The notes under the pieces: generated by a model
What the model was told of the DNA's origin: nothing
Database searches by the model: none
The model's input: only the letters and a program-made list of their open reading frames with translations
DNA from: Coprinellus micaceus
Taxonomy: Eukaryota; Basidiomycota; Agaricomycetes; Agaricales; Psathyrellaceae
Assembly: GCA_951394405.1 (NCBI GenBank)
Contig: OX596335.1
Location: 930,001-994,000, forward strand
Direction of reading: 5' to 3'
Length of the DNA stretch: 64,000 nt
Made by a program: the position numbers and the translations under genes
In this document: one piece after another, positions 33,804-45,948 of the stretch
How positions within the stretch are numbered: position 1 is the first letter of the stretch
Layout: every line of letters begins with the position of its first letter

Positions 33804-35683
33804 CTAGGAATGAAGGAGATCGTCGATAAAGGGGGCGCCATTCTCCTTCTCCCACTTCTCTTGCCACGCGTTCACCCGATACATGAGGCCGGCCCACTCT
33901 TCCTCTGTCTTCACATCCTTCACCCACTCGTCTGACTCGTCAAGGGCTTCAATTCGTTTCCAACCCCGCTTCAGATAATCGTATGTCCAGATAAGCCTCC
34001 TCCATTCTTCGACAAAAGGGCGCCCATCGTCTGGAATCGCTTTCTGGAAATGATTAATGTTCAGTACATATGCAATTAATCTCAACGAGCCACCTATCTC
34101 CAAGCGGGATAGAAAATGACGACAGTGAGAAGTGGGCCCCAGTTCAGGCTAGCCTCTATGGGCGGGAGAACGAGCCAGCTCCTTCACCCATGCCGTCTTG
34201 GGAATGAAAATAAAGGTTTCTGTCACAGAACGCACCTTGTGTTTGAGGAAATCGACAAGCTCATCCTGGTAATCGCTTGACGAGGCTCGGTCAGGCAGCA
34301 TCGCGTGCCCGATAACATACGGATCCAATCCAGCCCTCCGCGTGTTGTCCTCCCGCTCCGCCAGCTCCTCCAAAAGCTCACCTCTCGAGGGTAGTATCCA
34401 CGGCTTGGCGATGACCTGGGCAACGAAGAGCCCTTGAGCCAGATCCGATGGGCAATTCGCGATCCTCGTAGGAAGCCCGACAAAAGCAAGAGCCTCCACT
34501 GGGTATTGGGTACTCAGCGAAAAGATGTGCTGGTGTAAGGGGAATATGTAATATGAGTTGGTCACAAGTTTCCCCCCGCGAGTTGTGCTGCCGGAGTTGG
34601 AGTGGGCTGAAGGGTCGTACGTTAAGGCACCTCCTGACTCTAGGAAAGGTTTTCGCTGCTCGTATCCGGTGGCGAGGAGAACGCTGTCGACGTCTCTCAA
34701 TACCGACCCATCGGCGAAGTGGATCCCATCCCTCGTGAAATGTGAAATTGCAGGCTTCTTCACCACGTTGTCGCTCCCTGGAGGTAAATCCACCTGGTGT
34801 CGCATGGAGATATAACTCTGCAGTCCGTTCCTTAGCGTTCGTCCCCGCGAGTGAATCAGAATTCCGTACCCTCCGAGTCAAGCCAACTGTCTGGACCGCC
34901 GCGTCTGAACCACTCGCTCCTGCCCCTATGATGAGCAAAGTGCGGTTTGCATACCGCTCAGCCTCACGGTAGTAAACCGAGTGCAAGATTTCTCTTCGGC
35001 CGTTCCCTGCTTCTACCCACTCCTCTTGACCTCTCCATGAAGGAGTCCGCGGGAGGTGATTATTCCCCGACGCGACAATAAGATGGTCTGCCGTTGCACG
35101 AAGTGTCCGGTTTCGTGAGTCCCGCAAAGTGATATCCCAGAAGCCCCCCTCAGGGTTTCCCACCCAGGAGGTGGCCAGGACCTTGTGCTGGAACCTAATA
35201 TAGTGGTTCAAGCTATGGTGAGAAGCGTATCGTTGGTGATATGTTAAAAGGTGGTGGTGGCTCGGGTACAGCGGAGTACCCGGTGTGAATGGGAAGCCTG
35301 GATAGGTCATCATGGGTACCGGGGTGTTTGTGCGAAGAAGTGGGTAGAGGGGCGTGTAGGGAATAGCGGGAGGTGATGCTGGTCTCGGGTCCGGTAGCCT
35401 GTGGGGATGGTTAGCACCTCCAAGTCAGAGTGGACTTCGGGACGACGCACCACACCCCGGCAACGTCCTCACGCTGTTCATATAGAGTGATATTCCAATT
35501 GGCACGAATTTCAGTGGGTAAATCTTGGAAAGCCTTCAACACAGCGATCCCAGCGCTCCCGGCGCCTATAACTGCAATTGACTTCGGAGTCTGCCGTTGG
35601 ACATAGGTTTCATGAATAGACGTCAGTCCGGGAATGTGAAGGGATGAAACCAAAAGCCAGATAGACTTGAGTAGGTGAACCAT
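33804..35683 (-). CDS. Flavin-containing monooxygenase
   Basis: NADPH- and FAD-dependent monooxygenase of the FMO type; substrate unknown. Exons 35451-35683, 34870-35398, 34236-34817 and 33804-34043 give 517 residues. The FAD-binding IAVIGAGSAG lies at about residues 36-45 and the NADP-binding LIIGAGASGSD in the middle. The motif LLATGYEQRKPF follows, as in FMOs. The N-terminus from ATG 35683 (MVHLLKSIWLLVSS) is a signal peptide or membrane anchor, so this copy may act in the secretory pathway. An upstream in-frame ATG at 35713 would add ten residues before it. The last intron (34044-34235, 192 nt) is longer than its neighbours and could hide a small exon. Confidence 0.85.
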
Positions 35684-35904
35684 GGTGCGAGACGGGGCCT
35701 TACCGGTACCCATGGTACGGTCGACTTATAAAGCAGTATCTAACCTTGATACGCAAGGCGCTTGGTGTAATACGGATTCGCGATGGCGTGCTTGTAGACT
35801 TCGCCGAACTGCCTGTATTTGATGCCAAAGGTGCAGAACTTGCCCAAGATATCAATAGGCCTCTGACAAAGATACATTTGGCATTGTAACTGCGAAATGA
35901 CGCC

Positions 35905-36705
35905 TTAGGCCTTTGGTACAATGCCGCCGGACTTGATGATGTTGAAAAAGTCATCCTTGTCAACGACGGCTACGAAGATAGTGAGTTGAAGTCGAGGAGA
36001 GAAGGGGTAACCACGCACTTTCTTTCCCCCGACCCAAAATATTGTCCTTCTTACTCCCCTTCTTCTTCCCCTTCGTCTCGATGATTGGTGCAGGTAACCT
36101 TGGTTTGCCAGAACCTTTTTCTGCCTTCGCCTCCTCAGCGGCTGCTACAACTGTCGCTTGTGATTGTTGGATGGCGTTGAACAGCTTAACCACTGGGCCG
36201 TTGTGTTAGATACCAGTGAGAAGCGAGTTGAATGAACCCATTTTTCACCTCCTCGTTGAGCCACCTTCCGCAACGTCCTCTCGCTTTCGCCACCCCATCC
36301 GCCAATGACATCCTTTATCCGCCGCAAATCCTCCTTCTCTTTCTTCTCGAGTTGAAGAACCTTCTTCGCTTTGAGTTCAAGCTTTTGGTCGTTATGTTTT
36401 CGTGCAATAGAGGGTTTCAGCGAAAGCGGTTGGTTCGAAGGGGCGTCGGTCTGGAGCAGGGTTTGGAGGGCAGAACCGAATGTTGAAGCACCCGTTGCCC
36501 TGATTTTTCGTTTTGCGGTCTTCTTGGACTTCTTCGGTTTCAGTCCCTCCATGTCGTCGTCTACCTCTGAGCCGTCGTCTGAGTCTGGGTGTATTGAGGA
36601 CCCTGCATCGGACCCCTCTTCAAGTTCAGATGCCGAGTCTTCAGCTGAAGACTCGACAGGTTCTTCCTCGTCATCCGAGAGCTTTCGACGCTTGAGAGGA
36701 GGCAT
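35905..36705 (-). CDS. RRP15: Ribosomal RNA processing protein RRP15
   Basis: Nucleolar factor for 60S ribosomal subunit maturation. Exons 36249-36705, 36019-36192 and 35905-35969 give 231 residues. The start MPPLKRRKLSDDEEE is followed by a long acidic/serine region, then KKSKKTAKRKIRATG, a coiled basic stretch (LELKAKKVLQLEKKEKEDLR) and LRKVAQRGVVKLFNAIQ across the first splice, as in Rrp15. The C-terminus KETVVDKDDFFNIIKSGG is conserved. An upstream in-frame ATG at 36819 exists, but the MPPLKRRK start fits the family better. It shares a 311-bp divergent region with the ankyrin/DIL gene. Confidence 0.82.
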
Positions 36706-37016
36706 TGTGGAGAACGAGATGGGAGTTGCGGAGATAAATATTCTGTCCAGGACAAATATTGATCGCCGAGTCAACCTCCAGCCATCACGGAGTCGACTAT
36801 TGTCCTCGTTCGACGCCATTCCTCGTCTGCAGGCTCAGACATTCGCATTCTACCCAACTTTTGTCCAGCGAGCGCATTGCCAGGAAGGATTACGACACCG
36901 GTGGGTGCAACGGTTTCAGCAAGTTTCGAGCTGGGAGCTCGTCGCCCTGATCGCAACGCGCGCAGTCACCCTCGCGACAAGCAGGTTCCCTCAGATTGAA
37001 CCACCACAGCCAACCC
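36706..37016. promoter_or_regulatory. Divergent promoter region RRP15 / ankyrin-DIL gene
   Basis: Only 311 bases separate the two preferred start codons, which are transcribed away from each other. An unused ATG of the RRP15 frame lies within it at 36819. Confidence 0.45.
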
Positions 37017-40000
37017 ATGGACTTCGACCCGGAGCCCGACTTGCACCCTCTTTACCCTACGGCGACGCAGATCTCCGGTCTTCTCTCGTCCGACTCTGGC
37101 CTCGATCCAACGCAGAAGGCAGAGCTAGTGAAGCATTGTCTGAAGCGTGCCTGCTTGTTTGGGGATCCCTCGCTTGCTCAGTTCCTCATTCGCGATTCGC
37201 AGGCGCAGGCCTTCGTCGATCTCACCGCTAAGGATGAGGACGGAGTAGGTCTCGTCAGCCTCACCATTCACGTCTTCGGGGGTGATCCCGATCGCGACAT
37301 TGAGAGGGAGGAATGCGTACGACTTCTGGTTTCGCAGGGGGCAGATCTCACCGCAGATAAAGGTGTGTATACTTTAACTAACGACGGCCCTGCCTTGGTT
37401 GAAATTTTCACATTAGCGGGGTGGACACCACTGCATCATGCTGCCTTGCTCGCCCCGCCAACCCTTGTCGTATATCTCATGACCCATGGATGTTCTCCTT
37501 TCGACGTGACCGGGAGAAACCTAACACCCCTAGATATCATCACTGCCCATTCTGTGCTTCCTGGGAGAGAAGACGTCGCGATGCTGCTTGAAGAAGCTAT
37601 GCGAGGCGAAGGATGGACTGGTGGTCGGATGGAGCAGAAGCGTCGACATCACGACCGGCTTTCCAAACGTAAAGGAAAGCAGAAGGCCATACGCGACGAC
37701 GTCAGTAGGGTTCTGGGGGTGAACCCTCGCTGGTGGACATCTGATGAGAACGATTCCGGCTCGGATTCGGACGACGACGACGACTTAGCGGACGACGACG
37801 TGTTTGTTAGTACTATTTCCCCAGCTCTCCAAAAGCCAATCTCAATCACCGAAAGACCCCTCCTGCAGATTACGCTTCGATGCTGGTTTTCAATCCCATC
37901 GCACTTCCTGAAATATTTGATACCCTCATTACAAGCTACCCAATATCCCTCAAAGACCCAACGCCGGCGAATACCCTCTATATGCTTGCCCGGTTTGCTT
38001 GCTTGACGTGTGACCATACATGGCTTGAGGACCTCATTATGGGTGCTGCAGACACCATCGAAGAAGCTTTCTTCGTAAGCCCAACACCTCATGAATCTGA
38101 AAATTGCTACTCACCTTGCCTCCGCCAGAACGACGCTGATGATCTGACCACGCTCATCTTTTGGCTACACAACACAACGCTTTGGCTACATCTAATGCAA
38201 TGCGACAACTCAATTAGCGAAGCTTGTGAAATGTTGGGGTCGTTCGAATTGATAGAGGAGGTGATAAACTCGGTTTTCGGTTCGTCCCCTATTTCCTCTG
38301 AGGGCAGAGGCTGACAGTACTGTATCCAGTTTTTATCATCCGATTTGCTGAGCGACGAATAGACGAGCTCCTAGACAGCGCCTTGCTGGACTATGCACCT
38401 CAAGGGTCGGAATCAGAGACTGTTCAGTTCGAGTCTGAGTGGAGCTTTCTACGGCCATTCACCAAGAAGAAACCCACTCCTATCGGAGTAGGACAGCCGC
38501 CTGGCCATAGAAATCACCGAGCATCACCTGAGTCGAAAGCTCATCCGCTCACACCCTCGCGTAGCAGCCAAGGCTTCACCCCCACCACTCCGAAATTCTC
38601 CTCGCTCAAGCAGACCATTGCACGAGCACAAGCAAGGGCTGCTGGTACTCCCCCACCGGCCACGCCACCCATACCGACCCCATATGACCTTACTTCATTC
38701 CTCACCGCGCTACAAACGCTGCTCGTCTTCGCTGATATAAACCCCTTGTTCACAACCCAATTGTGGTCACAGGTTTTCTACTGGACGTCATGTAAGTTCG
38801 GCCCACTAGAGGGTATTCATGAACTGACCCTCCTGCAGGTGAGATCTTCAACAGAGTGATTTCACGCAAGAAATACCTCTGTCGGTCGAGAGCTGTCCAA
38901 ATTAGCTCCAACATGGCCGTCCTAGAGGAGTGGGTGGATGAAATGAACACGCCACCCGGGGTTCTGGCCCACCTCGCCCCTGTTAAAGACCTTCTAAGCT
39001 GGGTTCAAGTGAGTCCCACCACAATCGTTCTGTATACTAGGCTGAATTTCCTCGCAGTGCCTATCTTCTATCTCAGATTTTCCGGAACTGGTCGCGGTGA
39101 TACAGTCTTTGAAAGCAATGAACCCATTGCAGGTGGGTTTTGCCAGTACTGGATAATCCCCTCGCTTATAAAAAAAATCCCGCCGCCTAGATGCGACGCG
39201 CCGTTCGAGACTACAAGTACGAAGTCAATGAGAATAAGATGACAGAGGAGAACGTGCAGTACATCACGCAACTGCAAAAGGATTGGGAAAGGCATCGCGT
39301 CAAGCTCGGGGTTGAAGCACTTCGTAAAGAGGTGAACAGGCATCCCTCTCACACTACATAGGTTCTGACCTTCGTTCTCAGATATCCGATCGAGATCGCG
39401 ACCGCGACGATGCTGCCTCCACTGTTATCAGCGTATCCTTAAGCGGCGACGACCAGGCCTCGATAATGTCCGTCATGTCAACAGAGCCAACGTCTAGCCG
39501 CCAGAGCATAGACCTTCTCCTAGACAAAGAGCAGGAGATAACGTTTTGGGAACCTCCCAAACCTCCGCAAGTCCTGGGGGAGCTGCTCGATTCACGGTAT
39601 ATGTTACCCTTGCTCTTCCCTTTCGACCCTCGTTTGCTAGCAGCCCTCCCGAGCAAGGCATTCCTCGATATGAACGTTCTCGGCAGTCAACCACCTAGCG
39701 CCAGCTTATCGCCACCCTCGAATCCCAAGGGCAGCATCGACTTCGGGAGGCCAGGACCCCTTTTGTGGAGATCGAGAAACCGGAAGATTCGTGAGGCAGG
39801 GGTGGGGGCCCTGCAGTGGGTGGACGGCCTCCATTCGGCCTCAAGGTGGTGGCGACCTCTGGACCACACATTGCACGATGACGTTGAGGGGCACGAAGAT
39901 AGCCACACCCACGGTCAAGAGGAAGCAGGGGAAGGCGAGGCAGTGCATGAGGGTGGAGAGCAGGACAACACGTTGAGGGTTGAGACGCAGTTCACTCCAT

Positions 40001-40122
40001 TTACGCGGAAGCCGTCTATCCGCAGTAAAGCACGGCCAAGCATGGGCGACGTTACTCCGATCGATCCTTCCTTCAATCCGAACGAAGTGGAGGTCCCTCG
40101 GACTGCGTCACCAGTACCATAA
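37017..40122 (+). CDS. Ankyrin-repeat and DIL-domain protein
   Basis: Fungal protein combining ankyrin repeats with a dilute (class V myosin cargo-binding) domain but no motor. Exons 37017-37362, 37417-37805, 37856-38074, 38129-38279, 38330-38791, 38839-39008, 39058-39132, 39191-39331 and 39382-40122 give 897 residues. Ankyrin elements include AGWTPLHHAALLAPP and GRNLTPLDII (about 115-175). The DIL domain runs from about residue 300, with LIFWLHNTTLWLHLM, FVFIIRFAERRIDELLDSAL and VLEEWVDEM. A basic/acidic disordered tail ends the protein. Likely an adaptor in vesicle or actin-linked transport (inference). The intron at 38075-38128 is exactly 54 nt without stops, so it could be retained as 18 residues. 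Confidence 0.82.
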
Positions 40123-40501
40123 CCATAATTCAAGGAACCACCATGTACATCTACCCAATATGTTTATATTTTATCTGTCGGTACAAGGTTTTCCACGTTA
40201 TCTGACGCTAGAGATCAAAGGAGACAAGGAGACTGCCACCTAAAATCTCGAGCCGCAGTCCAGTCCCAATCCAGGCGATGTTGGATGCGGCCAACTCAAA
40301 CCGAAAGGGCTGTATCCAATAATCCAAGCTGAAGTCTTGGCAATTGAAGTCGCTGCTGCGCTTCCCTTCAAATGGAGAGATGACCATATGTTGCCGTCGG
40401 TGGGCTGGGGCGGCTGTGCGCAAATTTGGGTAGAAAGATCGGCACCCATTTGAACCCGAACCACAACAACCCATTCATCCTAGTCTGGCATTCTTTCAAA
40501 G
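40123..40501. other. Intergenic: ankyrin-DIL 3' flank / rhomboid upstream
   Basis: About 380 bases between co-directional genes. No gene or repeat was seen. Confidence 0.35.
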
Positions 40502-42746
40502 ATGTCAGGACAACCACCAAACTATGGCCCTGACTTCACCGTGCGGCACGACGATACAAAAGGCAGTCGTCTAAGCACCCTGGAATCCAAGCAAGACCCA
40601 TATGAGCACTACGACGCTCCAGAAGTCGGGCACACGAAGGCTGAGGTTGGCTCAAGCAGTGACGGGCTGAACAGAGGTCTGAGTACGAGAAGTACGAGAA
40701 GTAGCGCGGGGCCCTCAAACGACAAACCCATGGATGGCACTGACCTCACGACGCGCGACGCTCCCCAGTTCCCTGAACCCAACGCCGATACTGGGTACAG
40801 ATACGGAGCGGATGACCTGGTGAAGGATGAACCCTTCGTAGGCGGGAAGTTCTCCGATCCTGCACGGTCCAGTCGATATCAAGACCTCGGTGTGTTCACT
40901 TGCTAAGCTATCAACGGTGGGTTTCCTGACTTGTGTGACTGTCGCACAGAATATGCGGATCCTTATTCGCAAACCGCGCCCGCCCCTCCAACGTCAGCCA
41001 AAAGGTCGGCAGGCCCGCTCGGAAGGTTCTTGCCCGATACCGCGAGGTATCCGATAGAGCAACGGATTGAGAACAAGAAGAGAGGCATTGGAATCCAGAG
41101 GACACCTTTTGTTGGTACGTTATATTTCCTATGGACGTGGTGAAAGCCCATTAACCGCGACGACAGTCTATATCCTATCAGCCGCTATGCTTGGTACTTT
41201 CATCTACGAACTCGTTCTCAACGCGAGGCAGCAAGGAACCCCAATATCACTCAAGGTGCGTTATCACTCCGCCCCCGCCGATGCCCTGATCCTCATATCA
41301 GTATAGCCATACATCAACCCAATGCTGGGCCCGTCAGGGAGTGCTTTGATTAACCTCGGAGCGCGCTTTCCTCCCTGCATGAAGAATGTAGCCGACGTCC
41401 CGCTCACCTTGCAAATCGGATGTATGCCTATTCCTGTTGCAAATGGCGCCCATTCAGGAGAGTTGACAACCCACACAGGCATGAACAACACCCAGAATCC
41501 CATCTCCGAAGTTTGTACAGTCGGAGATCTATGTGGATTTGGAGGTCGGTTTCGTCCTCCGTAGTCCGAATTTCCCTGAGTTCCTCCCGCTAATCCTTGT
41601 CAACTATCAGGTATCCCCGATGGCCAAGAGCCTAATCAATGGTTTCGGTGAGCATCGAACTCCAGTGAATGACTTGTGGAGAGGCTCACCACACCGCTGT
41701 TAGATTTATCACACCCATCTTCCTACATGCCGGCATCATCCATTTCCTCTTGAACATGCTCGCTCAACTGAGTCTCTCCAGCCAAGTACGTTCGGTTAAC
41801 CACCGCCCATTCTCTCGAACCTAATGACATCTAGATTGAACGAGAAATGGGCTCTGGAGGCTTTTTCCTCGTGTACTTTGCGGCTGGGATCTTTGGGTAT
41901 GTCCGCAAGCTTGGGATATGTCACTGGCTCCCTTACACACGAACTATCCAGAAACATCCTTGGTGGTAACTTCTCTTTGGTTGGCGTTCCATCAGTTGGT
42001 GCCAGTGGAGCGATCTTTGGCACCCTTGCCGTATGTGCTTCGCCCGTTTATGTTCGAACCCTCGCTGAACGTCATCGCTCAGGTAACATGGGTAGATCTT
42101 TTCGCTCATTGGAAGTACCACTACAGGCCAGTTCGCAGAGTAAGTTTTCTTTGTCAAGACTCTCGGGCTGGGCGCGTCTGACCAGCTGGTAGATGATCTT
42201 CATGTTCATCGAGCTAGCTATCGGTATTGCGATTGGATTCATTCCCTATGTCGATAACTTTGGTGAGTGAATACTACCCGTAGCCCATCGCCAACTAACT
42301 CTCAGTAGCACATCTTGGGGGATTCCTGATGGGCCTGCTTGTCGGCATGATCTTCTACCCTATCATCAGCGTTTCAAAAAGGCACAAGTTCATTACATGG
42401 GGATTCCGTTTGGCTGCGCTTCCTATCGCCATTGTCTTGTTTGTGGTACTTATTAGGAACTTCTATACATCGGACCCATATGCCGGTACGTGTTCATTCA
42501 CCCGAGCCGTGGCCAGCAATGCCTGACCCGACGATCCAGCTTGCAAAGGCTGCCGATACCTCTCTTGCATTCCCACTGCGGCCAACAATCGTTGTGAAGG
42601 GTGAGCGGTTATCCTCATCCTCGTATTCGTTGCACCGACTGACCATTCTCCTACCCACAGGACTGGTATGTTGGATCTAGCGAAGAAATGACGGGCTTGC
42701 ACTAATGATTCTCCTAGGCTTGACGACCACGACCACGACCACTTAG
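40502..42746 (+). CDS. Rhomboid-family intramembrane serine protease
   Basis: Rhomboids cut transmembrane segments. Fifteen exons (40502-40889, 40950-41114, 41167-41255, 41307-41421, 41479-41544, 41611-41647, 41704-41785, 41835-41896, 41952-42030, 42083-42139, 42193-42262, 42309-42485, 42540-42600, 42661-42665, 42718-42746) give 493 residues. A long cytosolic N-terminus (about 180 residues, polar) precedes the first membrane segment. FITPIFLHAGIIHFLLNM carries the H-x-x-H-x-x-x-N motif, GASGAIFG carries the catalytic serine and AHLGGFLMG the catalytic histidine, so it should be active. The end reads CEGTGL then a run of threonines, which requires a 5-nt exon. Membrane location (Golgi or plasma membrane) is not determined. 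Confidence 0.87.
42661..42665 (+). other. 5-nt micro-exon of the rhomboid gene
   Basis: GACTG lies between a CACAG acceptor and a GTATGT donor. It completes G, encodes T and starts the next G of the CEGTGL terminus; skipping it would shift the frame of the tail. Confidence 0.65.
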
Positions 42747-43074
42747 CTTACCGCTTCATTGAGTTCCCAAGCTTTCTGGACAATTACCCTACTATATCGG
42801 ACATCTGCGCGGATTTCTCTCTACCCATCTATACGCATGTTGATCATACCTGTACCACTGCGAGTATCGAATTGAGAGTTTGCCCCTAAGTGGGCGCCAT
42901 TCATCGGCTATCGGTTGATGCCGAACGCTCTGACAGGTTGCCTGAAATGATCATGCGCTTGCCCCACGACTTGCAAGTCGACCAGCACTTCGATCCAACG
43001 ACGACTGTCACTCTGGGCGTCAACGTAGCGCTCAGCTCTGTCGACTCTGAGGTCGTGGTGCCTTCGCGTTCGTG
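42747..43074. other. Intergenic: rhomboid 3' flank / CAS1-like upstream
   Basis: About 330 bases; nothing else recognised. Confidence 0.35.
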
Positions 43075-45948
43075 ATGCCTGCCAAAATCACCCTCAACTC
43101 GGCGTGGCCGCAGTACGTCGGTCTCCTCTCTTTATTCATCGCATTATTGGCTGGTTTGTCGCGATACCTCGTGTTCGGTAAGCTACCTCTTCAAAGCGTA
43201 AGGAAATGCTCGGAACTGACGTACGATGCAGATATATCGGATCCGTATCATTGCAGCGCCTTGGCGAACAGGGGGACATGGTTAGACGCTGGAAAGCGGA
43301 ATTGGCAGCCAGACGGTGCGCCCCAGCTGAGGTCGCGTGCTGGTCTCTCAAACTAATCTCAGAATTAAAGGCTGCATGCTTAGTCAATACAACGCGAAGC
43401 AGGGTGCAGGTTGTCTCCGTTCACGCGACGTGGTCTTCATTGGGGACTCTGTTACCCGGAAGCTCTTCTTCCAATTTGCCCACATCCTCGATTCCACTCT
43501 CCCAACCGCCCCTGACAACGACGACAAGAAGCACCAGGACCACGATCTTATCACAGTGAACAAAACGCGCGTGTCCTTCCACTGGGATCCATTCCTCAAC
43601 GAAACTAGCACCAAGGGGATTCTTACTGGCGGCCACGGTGGACAAGACACCCCGGCTCTGCTCGTCCTGGGTTCCGGCCTTTGGTACCTCCGCTATGCCG
43701 CGGCGTCTGGGGGTATCCCAGCCTGGGAGGAAAACATGGACTCCATTTTCAGCGAATTTGTGAGGCGCAAGCGACCTGTCGCAGATGCCGTGGTCATGTT
43801 GCCCGTCGAGCAGGTGGCTGCCCTGAAGCTTTCCCCAGAGCGAGCCTCCACCATGCACCCCTCCGACATCGACGCTATGAACTCTGACCTCTTCCATCGC
43901 ATTAACCCCATCCACTCTCTCGCGTCTCCTTATTCGACGCCCTTGCACCTACCCCTGGTGTTCAACAAAATGCTCGACCCCGCAAACACCGAAGATGGAG
44001 TCCACTATTCTGATCCTCTGATTCAGCTGCAAGCTACCATTTTGCTGAATCTGCGCTGTAACGATGGGTTGCCAAAGCAGTTCCCATACAGCAAGACCTG
44101 CTGTAATCGATATCCCTCTCCTAACATCCCTCATCTATTCATTCTCGCTCTGCTTGTTCTCTCGGTCCCAGTGCTTTGCTACCTGGCGTCTACAGGGGGT
44201 TAGTCCTTGAAGATCACCTTCTACAACTGTGCGCTGACGACATCACAGATCTTCAAAAGCTCCTTTCGATTCTTACCAATGCGGACTACTCGCCGTATCT
44301 CACTCTGAGTGTGGGCTTGCTTTTGACATACTTGGCGGATAGGTCATGGTTCTGGCTGAAGGAGCACAAGCAATTCAACCCCTGGACATTCACGATGTTG
44401 TCCTTATTTGCGCTCGGCGCTGGGTGCCTGAACATCCGCCGAGCCGATAATGACCTCGGCTTCTTGAACCGTGACCAGACCGACGAATGGAAAGGCTGGA
44501 TGCAGAGTGAGTTTTTTTTTTTTTTTTTTGCCAGCAGGTTCATTCTAGGGTTGACATCAGCCCTCAGTTGCGATTCTCATCTACCATTACCTTGGGGCCT
44601 CCAAAATATCGGGTATCTACAACCCAATACGCGTCTTGGTCGCGTCGTACCTCTTTATGACTGGATACGGCCACACCACCTTCTACCTTCGTAAAGCTGA
44701 CTTCGGTTTCCTCCGCGTCGCACAAGTGAGTCTCCCGCCGGTCAAAGCGAAGGCAGCCTCACTGACGGCTACCAGGTCCTGGTGCGACTCAACTTACTTA
44801 CCATCCTCCTGGCCTATACCATGAACACGGACTACATCTCCTACTACTTCTCACCCTTGGTGTCAATGTGGTTCCTCATCATCTACGCGACGATGCGAGT
44901 TGGGGCGCGATTCAACGAGAGGACACCCTTCCTCCTCTTCAAGGTCGCAGCTTCAGCAGCACTGTTTACATGGTTCATGAGGGAGAACTGGCCACTCAGG
45001 GCGCTTTTCGGTTTCCTCGAAAAAGTCTTCAACATTCGCTGGTCGGCTCGGGAGTGGACCTTCCGCGTTGAACTGGACCTGTGGATAGTCTATGCTGGTA
45101 TGTTGGCCGCGATTACGGTCATCAAACTACGAGAATACCGCCTTACGGACGACCATCGATGGCCACTCTTCCAGAAAACCGTTCTCGGTGTATCGGCATT
45201 GGCCCTCATCTGGTTCTTCGCCTTCGAACTGCTACAGGAATCAAAGTTCACCTACAACACGTGGCATCCGTTCATCTCATTCATTCCCGTCTTGGCTTTC
45301 GCATTCCTCAGGAACGCAAACGTCATCCTCCGCTCCACCTCTTCCTACATCTTCGCCTTCGTTGGCAAATGTTCGTTGGAGACCTTCATCCTCCAATACC
45401 ACTTTTGGCTGGCTGGTGATACCAAGGGTGTGCTGCTCATTATCCCGGGAACTCACCTCCGACCGGTGAACTTCGTGATCACTACAATCATGTTCATCTA
45501 CCTCTCCGACAAGATGTCTTGGGCAACGGGGGAGATCACCTCACGCATCTGCGCCAAACCAAAAGCCGCCCCGGAACCTACGCTGCCGCTGCCAAACTCT
45601 ACCACGACGGGAGCGGGCCTGGCGTCCTCCTCTTCCAATAACGACCACGACGACGTGGTTGTTGAGTTTGAGGTTGACGAAGAGGGATCTCAGGAAGTGC
45701 TGGTGCCGCCCCGATCGCAAGCGCTCCGATCTTTGAAAGATCAAGACGGGGCGCAGCTACCGTTCGAACCGGACACGCCAATTCGCCCTAGGAGATGGAT
45801 AGATCGTCTCGCGGAGGCCAGACCCGCTCCAAGGCCGACGACGAGCGTTTGGGGAAGGGTTCCGCCGTTCTTTACGAGCTTGAGGGGGCGCTTGGTATCA
45901 GGATTACTTGTTATGTGGGTGCTTAATGTATTGTGGTCGTATCCTTGA
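43075..45948 (+). CDS. CAS1: CAS1-like polysaccharide O-acetyltransferase
   Basis: Homologue of Cryptococcus Cas1 and animal CASD1, Golgi enzymes that O-acetylate glycans. Exons 43075-43177, 43232-43315, 43371-44198, 44249-44506, 44568-44725 and 44776-45948 give 867 residues. A single N-terminal membrane segment precedes a lumenal esterase-like domain with [10 protein letters not shown] (catalytic serine) and DGVHYSDP (catalytic Asp/His). The C-terminal half has about ten hydrophobic segments, including [14 protein letters not shown], and a conserved [10 protein letters not shown]. The acidic and proline-containing tail is followed by a final hydrophobic segment. Intron 4 contains an 18-base T run. 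Substrate is probably a cell-wall or capsule-type glycan (inference). Confidence 0.92.
44512..44529 (+). repeat. T18 homopolymer in CAS1-like intron 4
   Basis: Eighteen consecutive T residues directly follow the GTGAG donor. The length is probably variable and prone to sequencing error, but lies outside coding sequence. Confidence 0.85.

Noticed and set aside
39597..39643. Possible 47-nt intron (GTATAT...AGCAG) in the last exon of the ankyrin/DIL gene
   Set aside because: Removing it shifts frame and soon reaches stops, while reading through gives 247 continuous codons.
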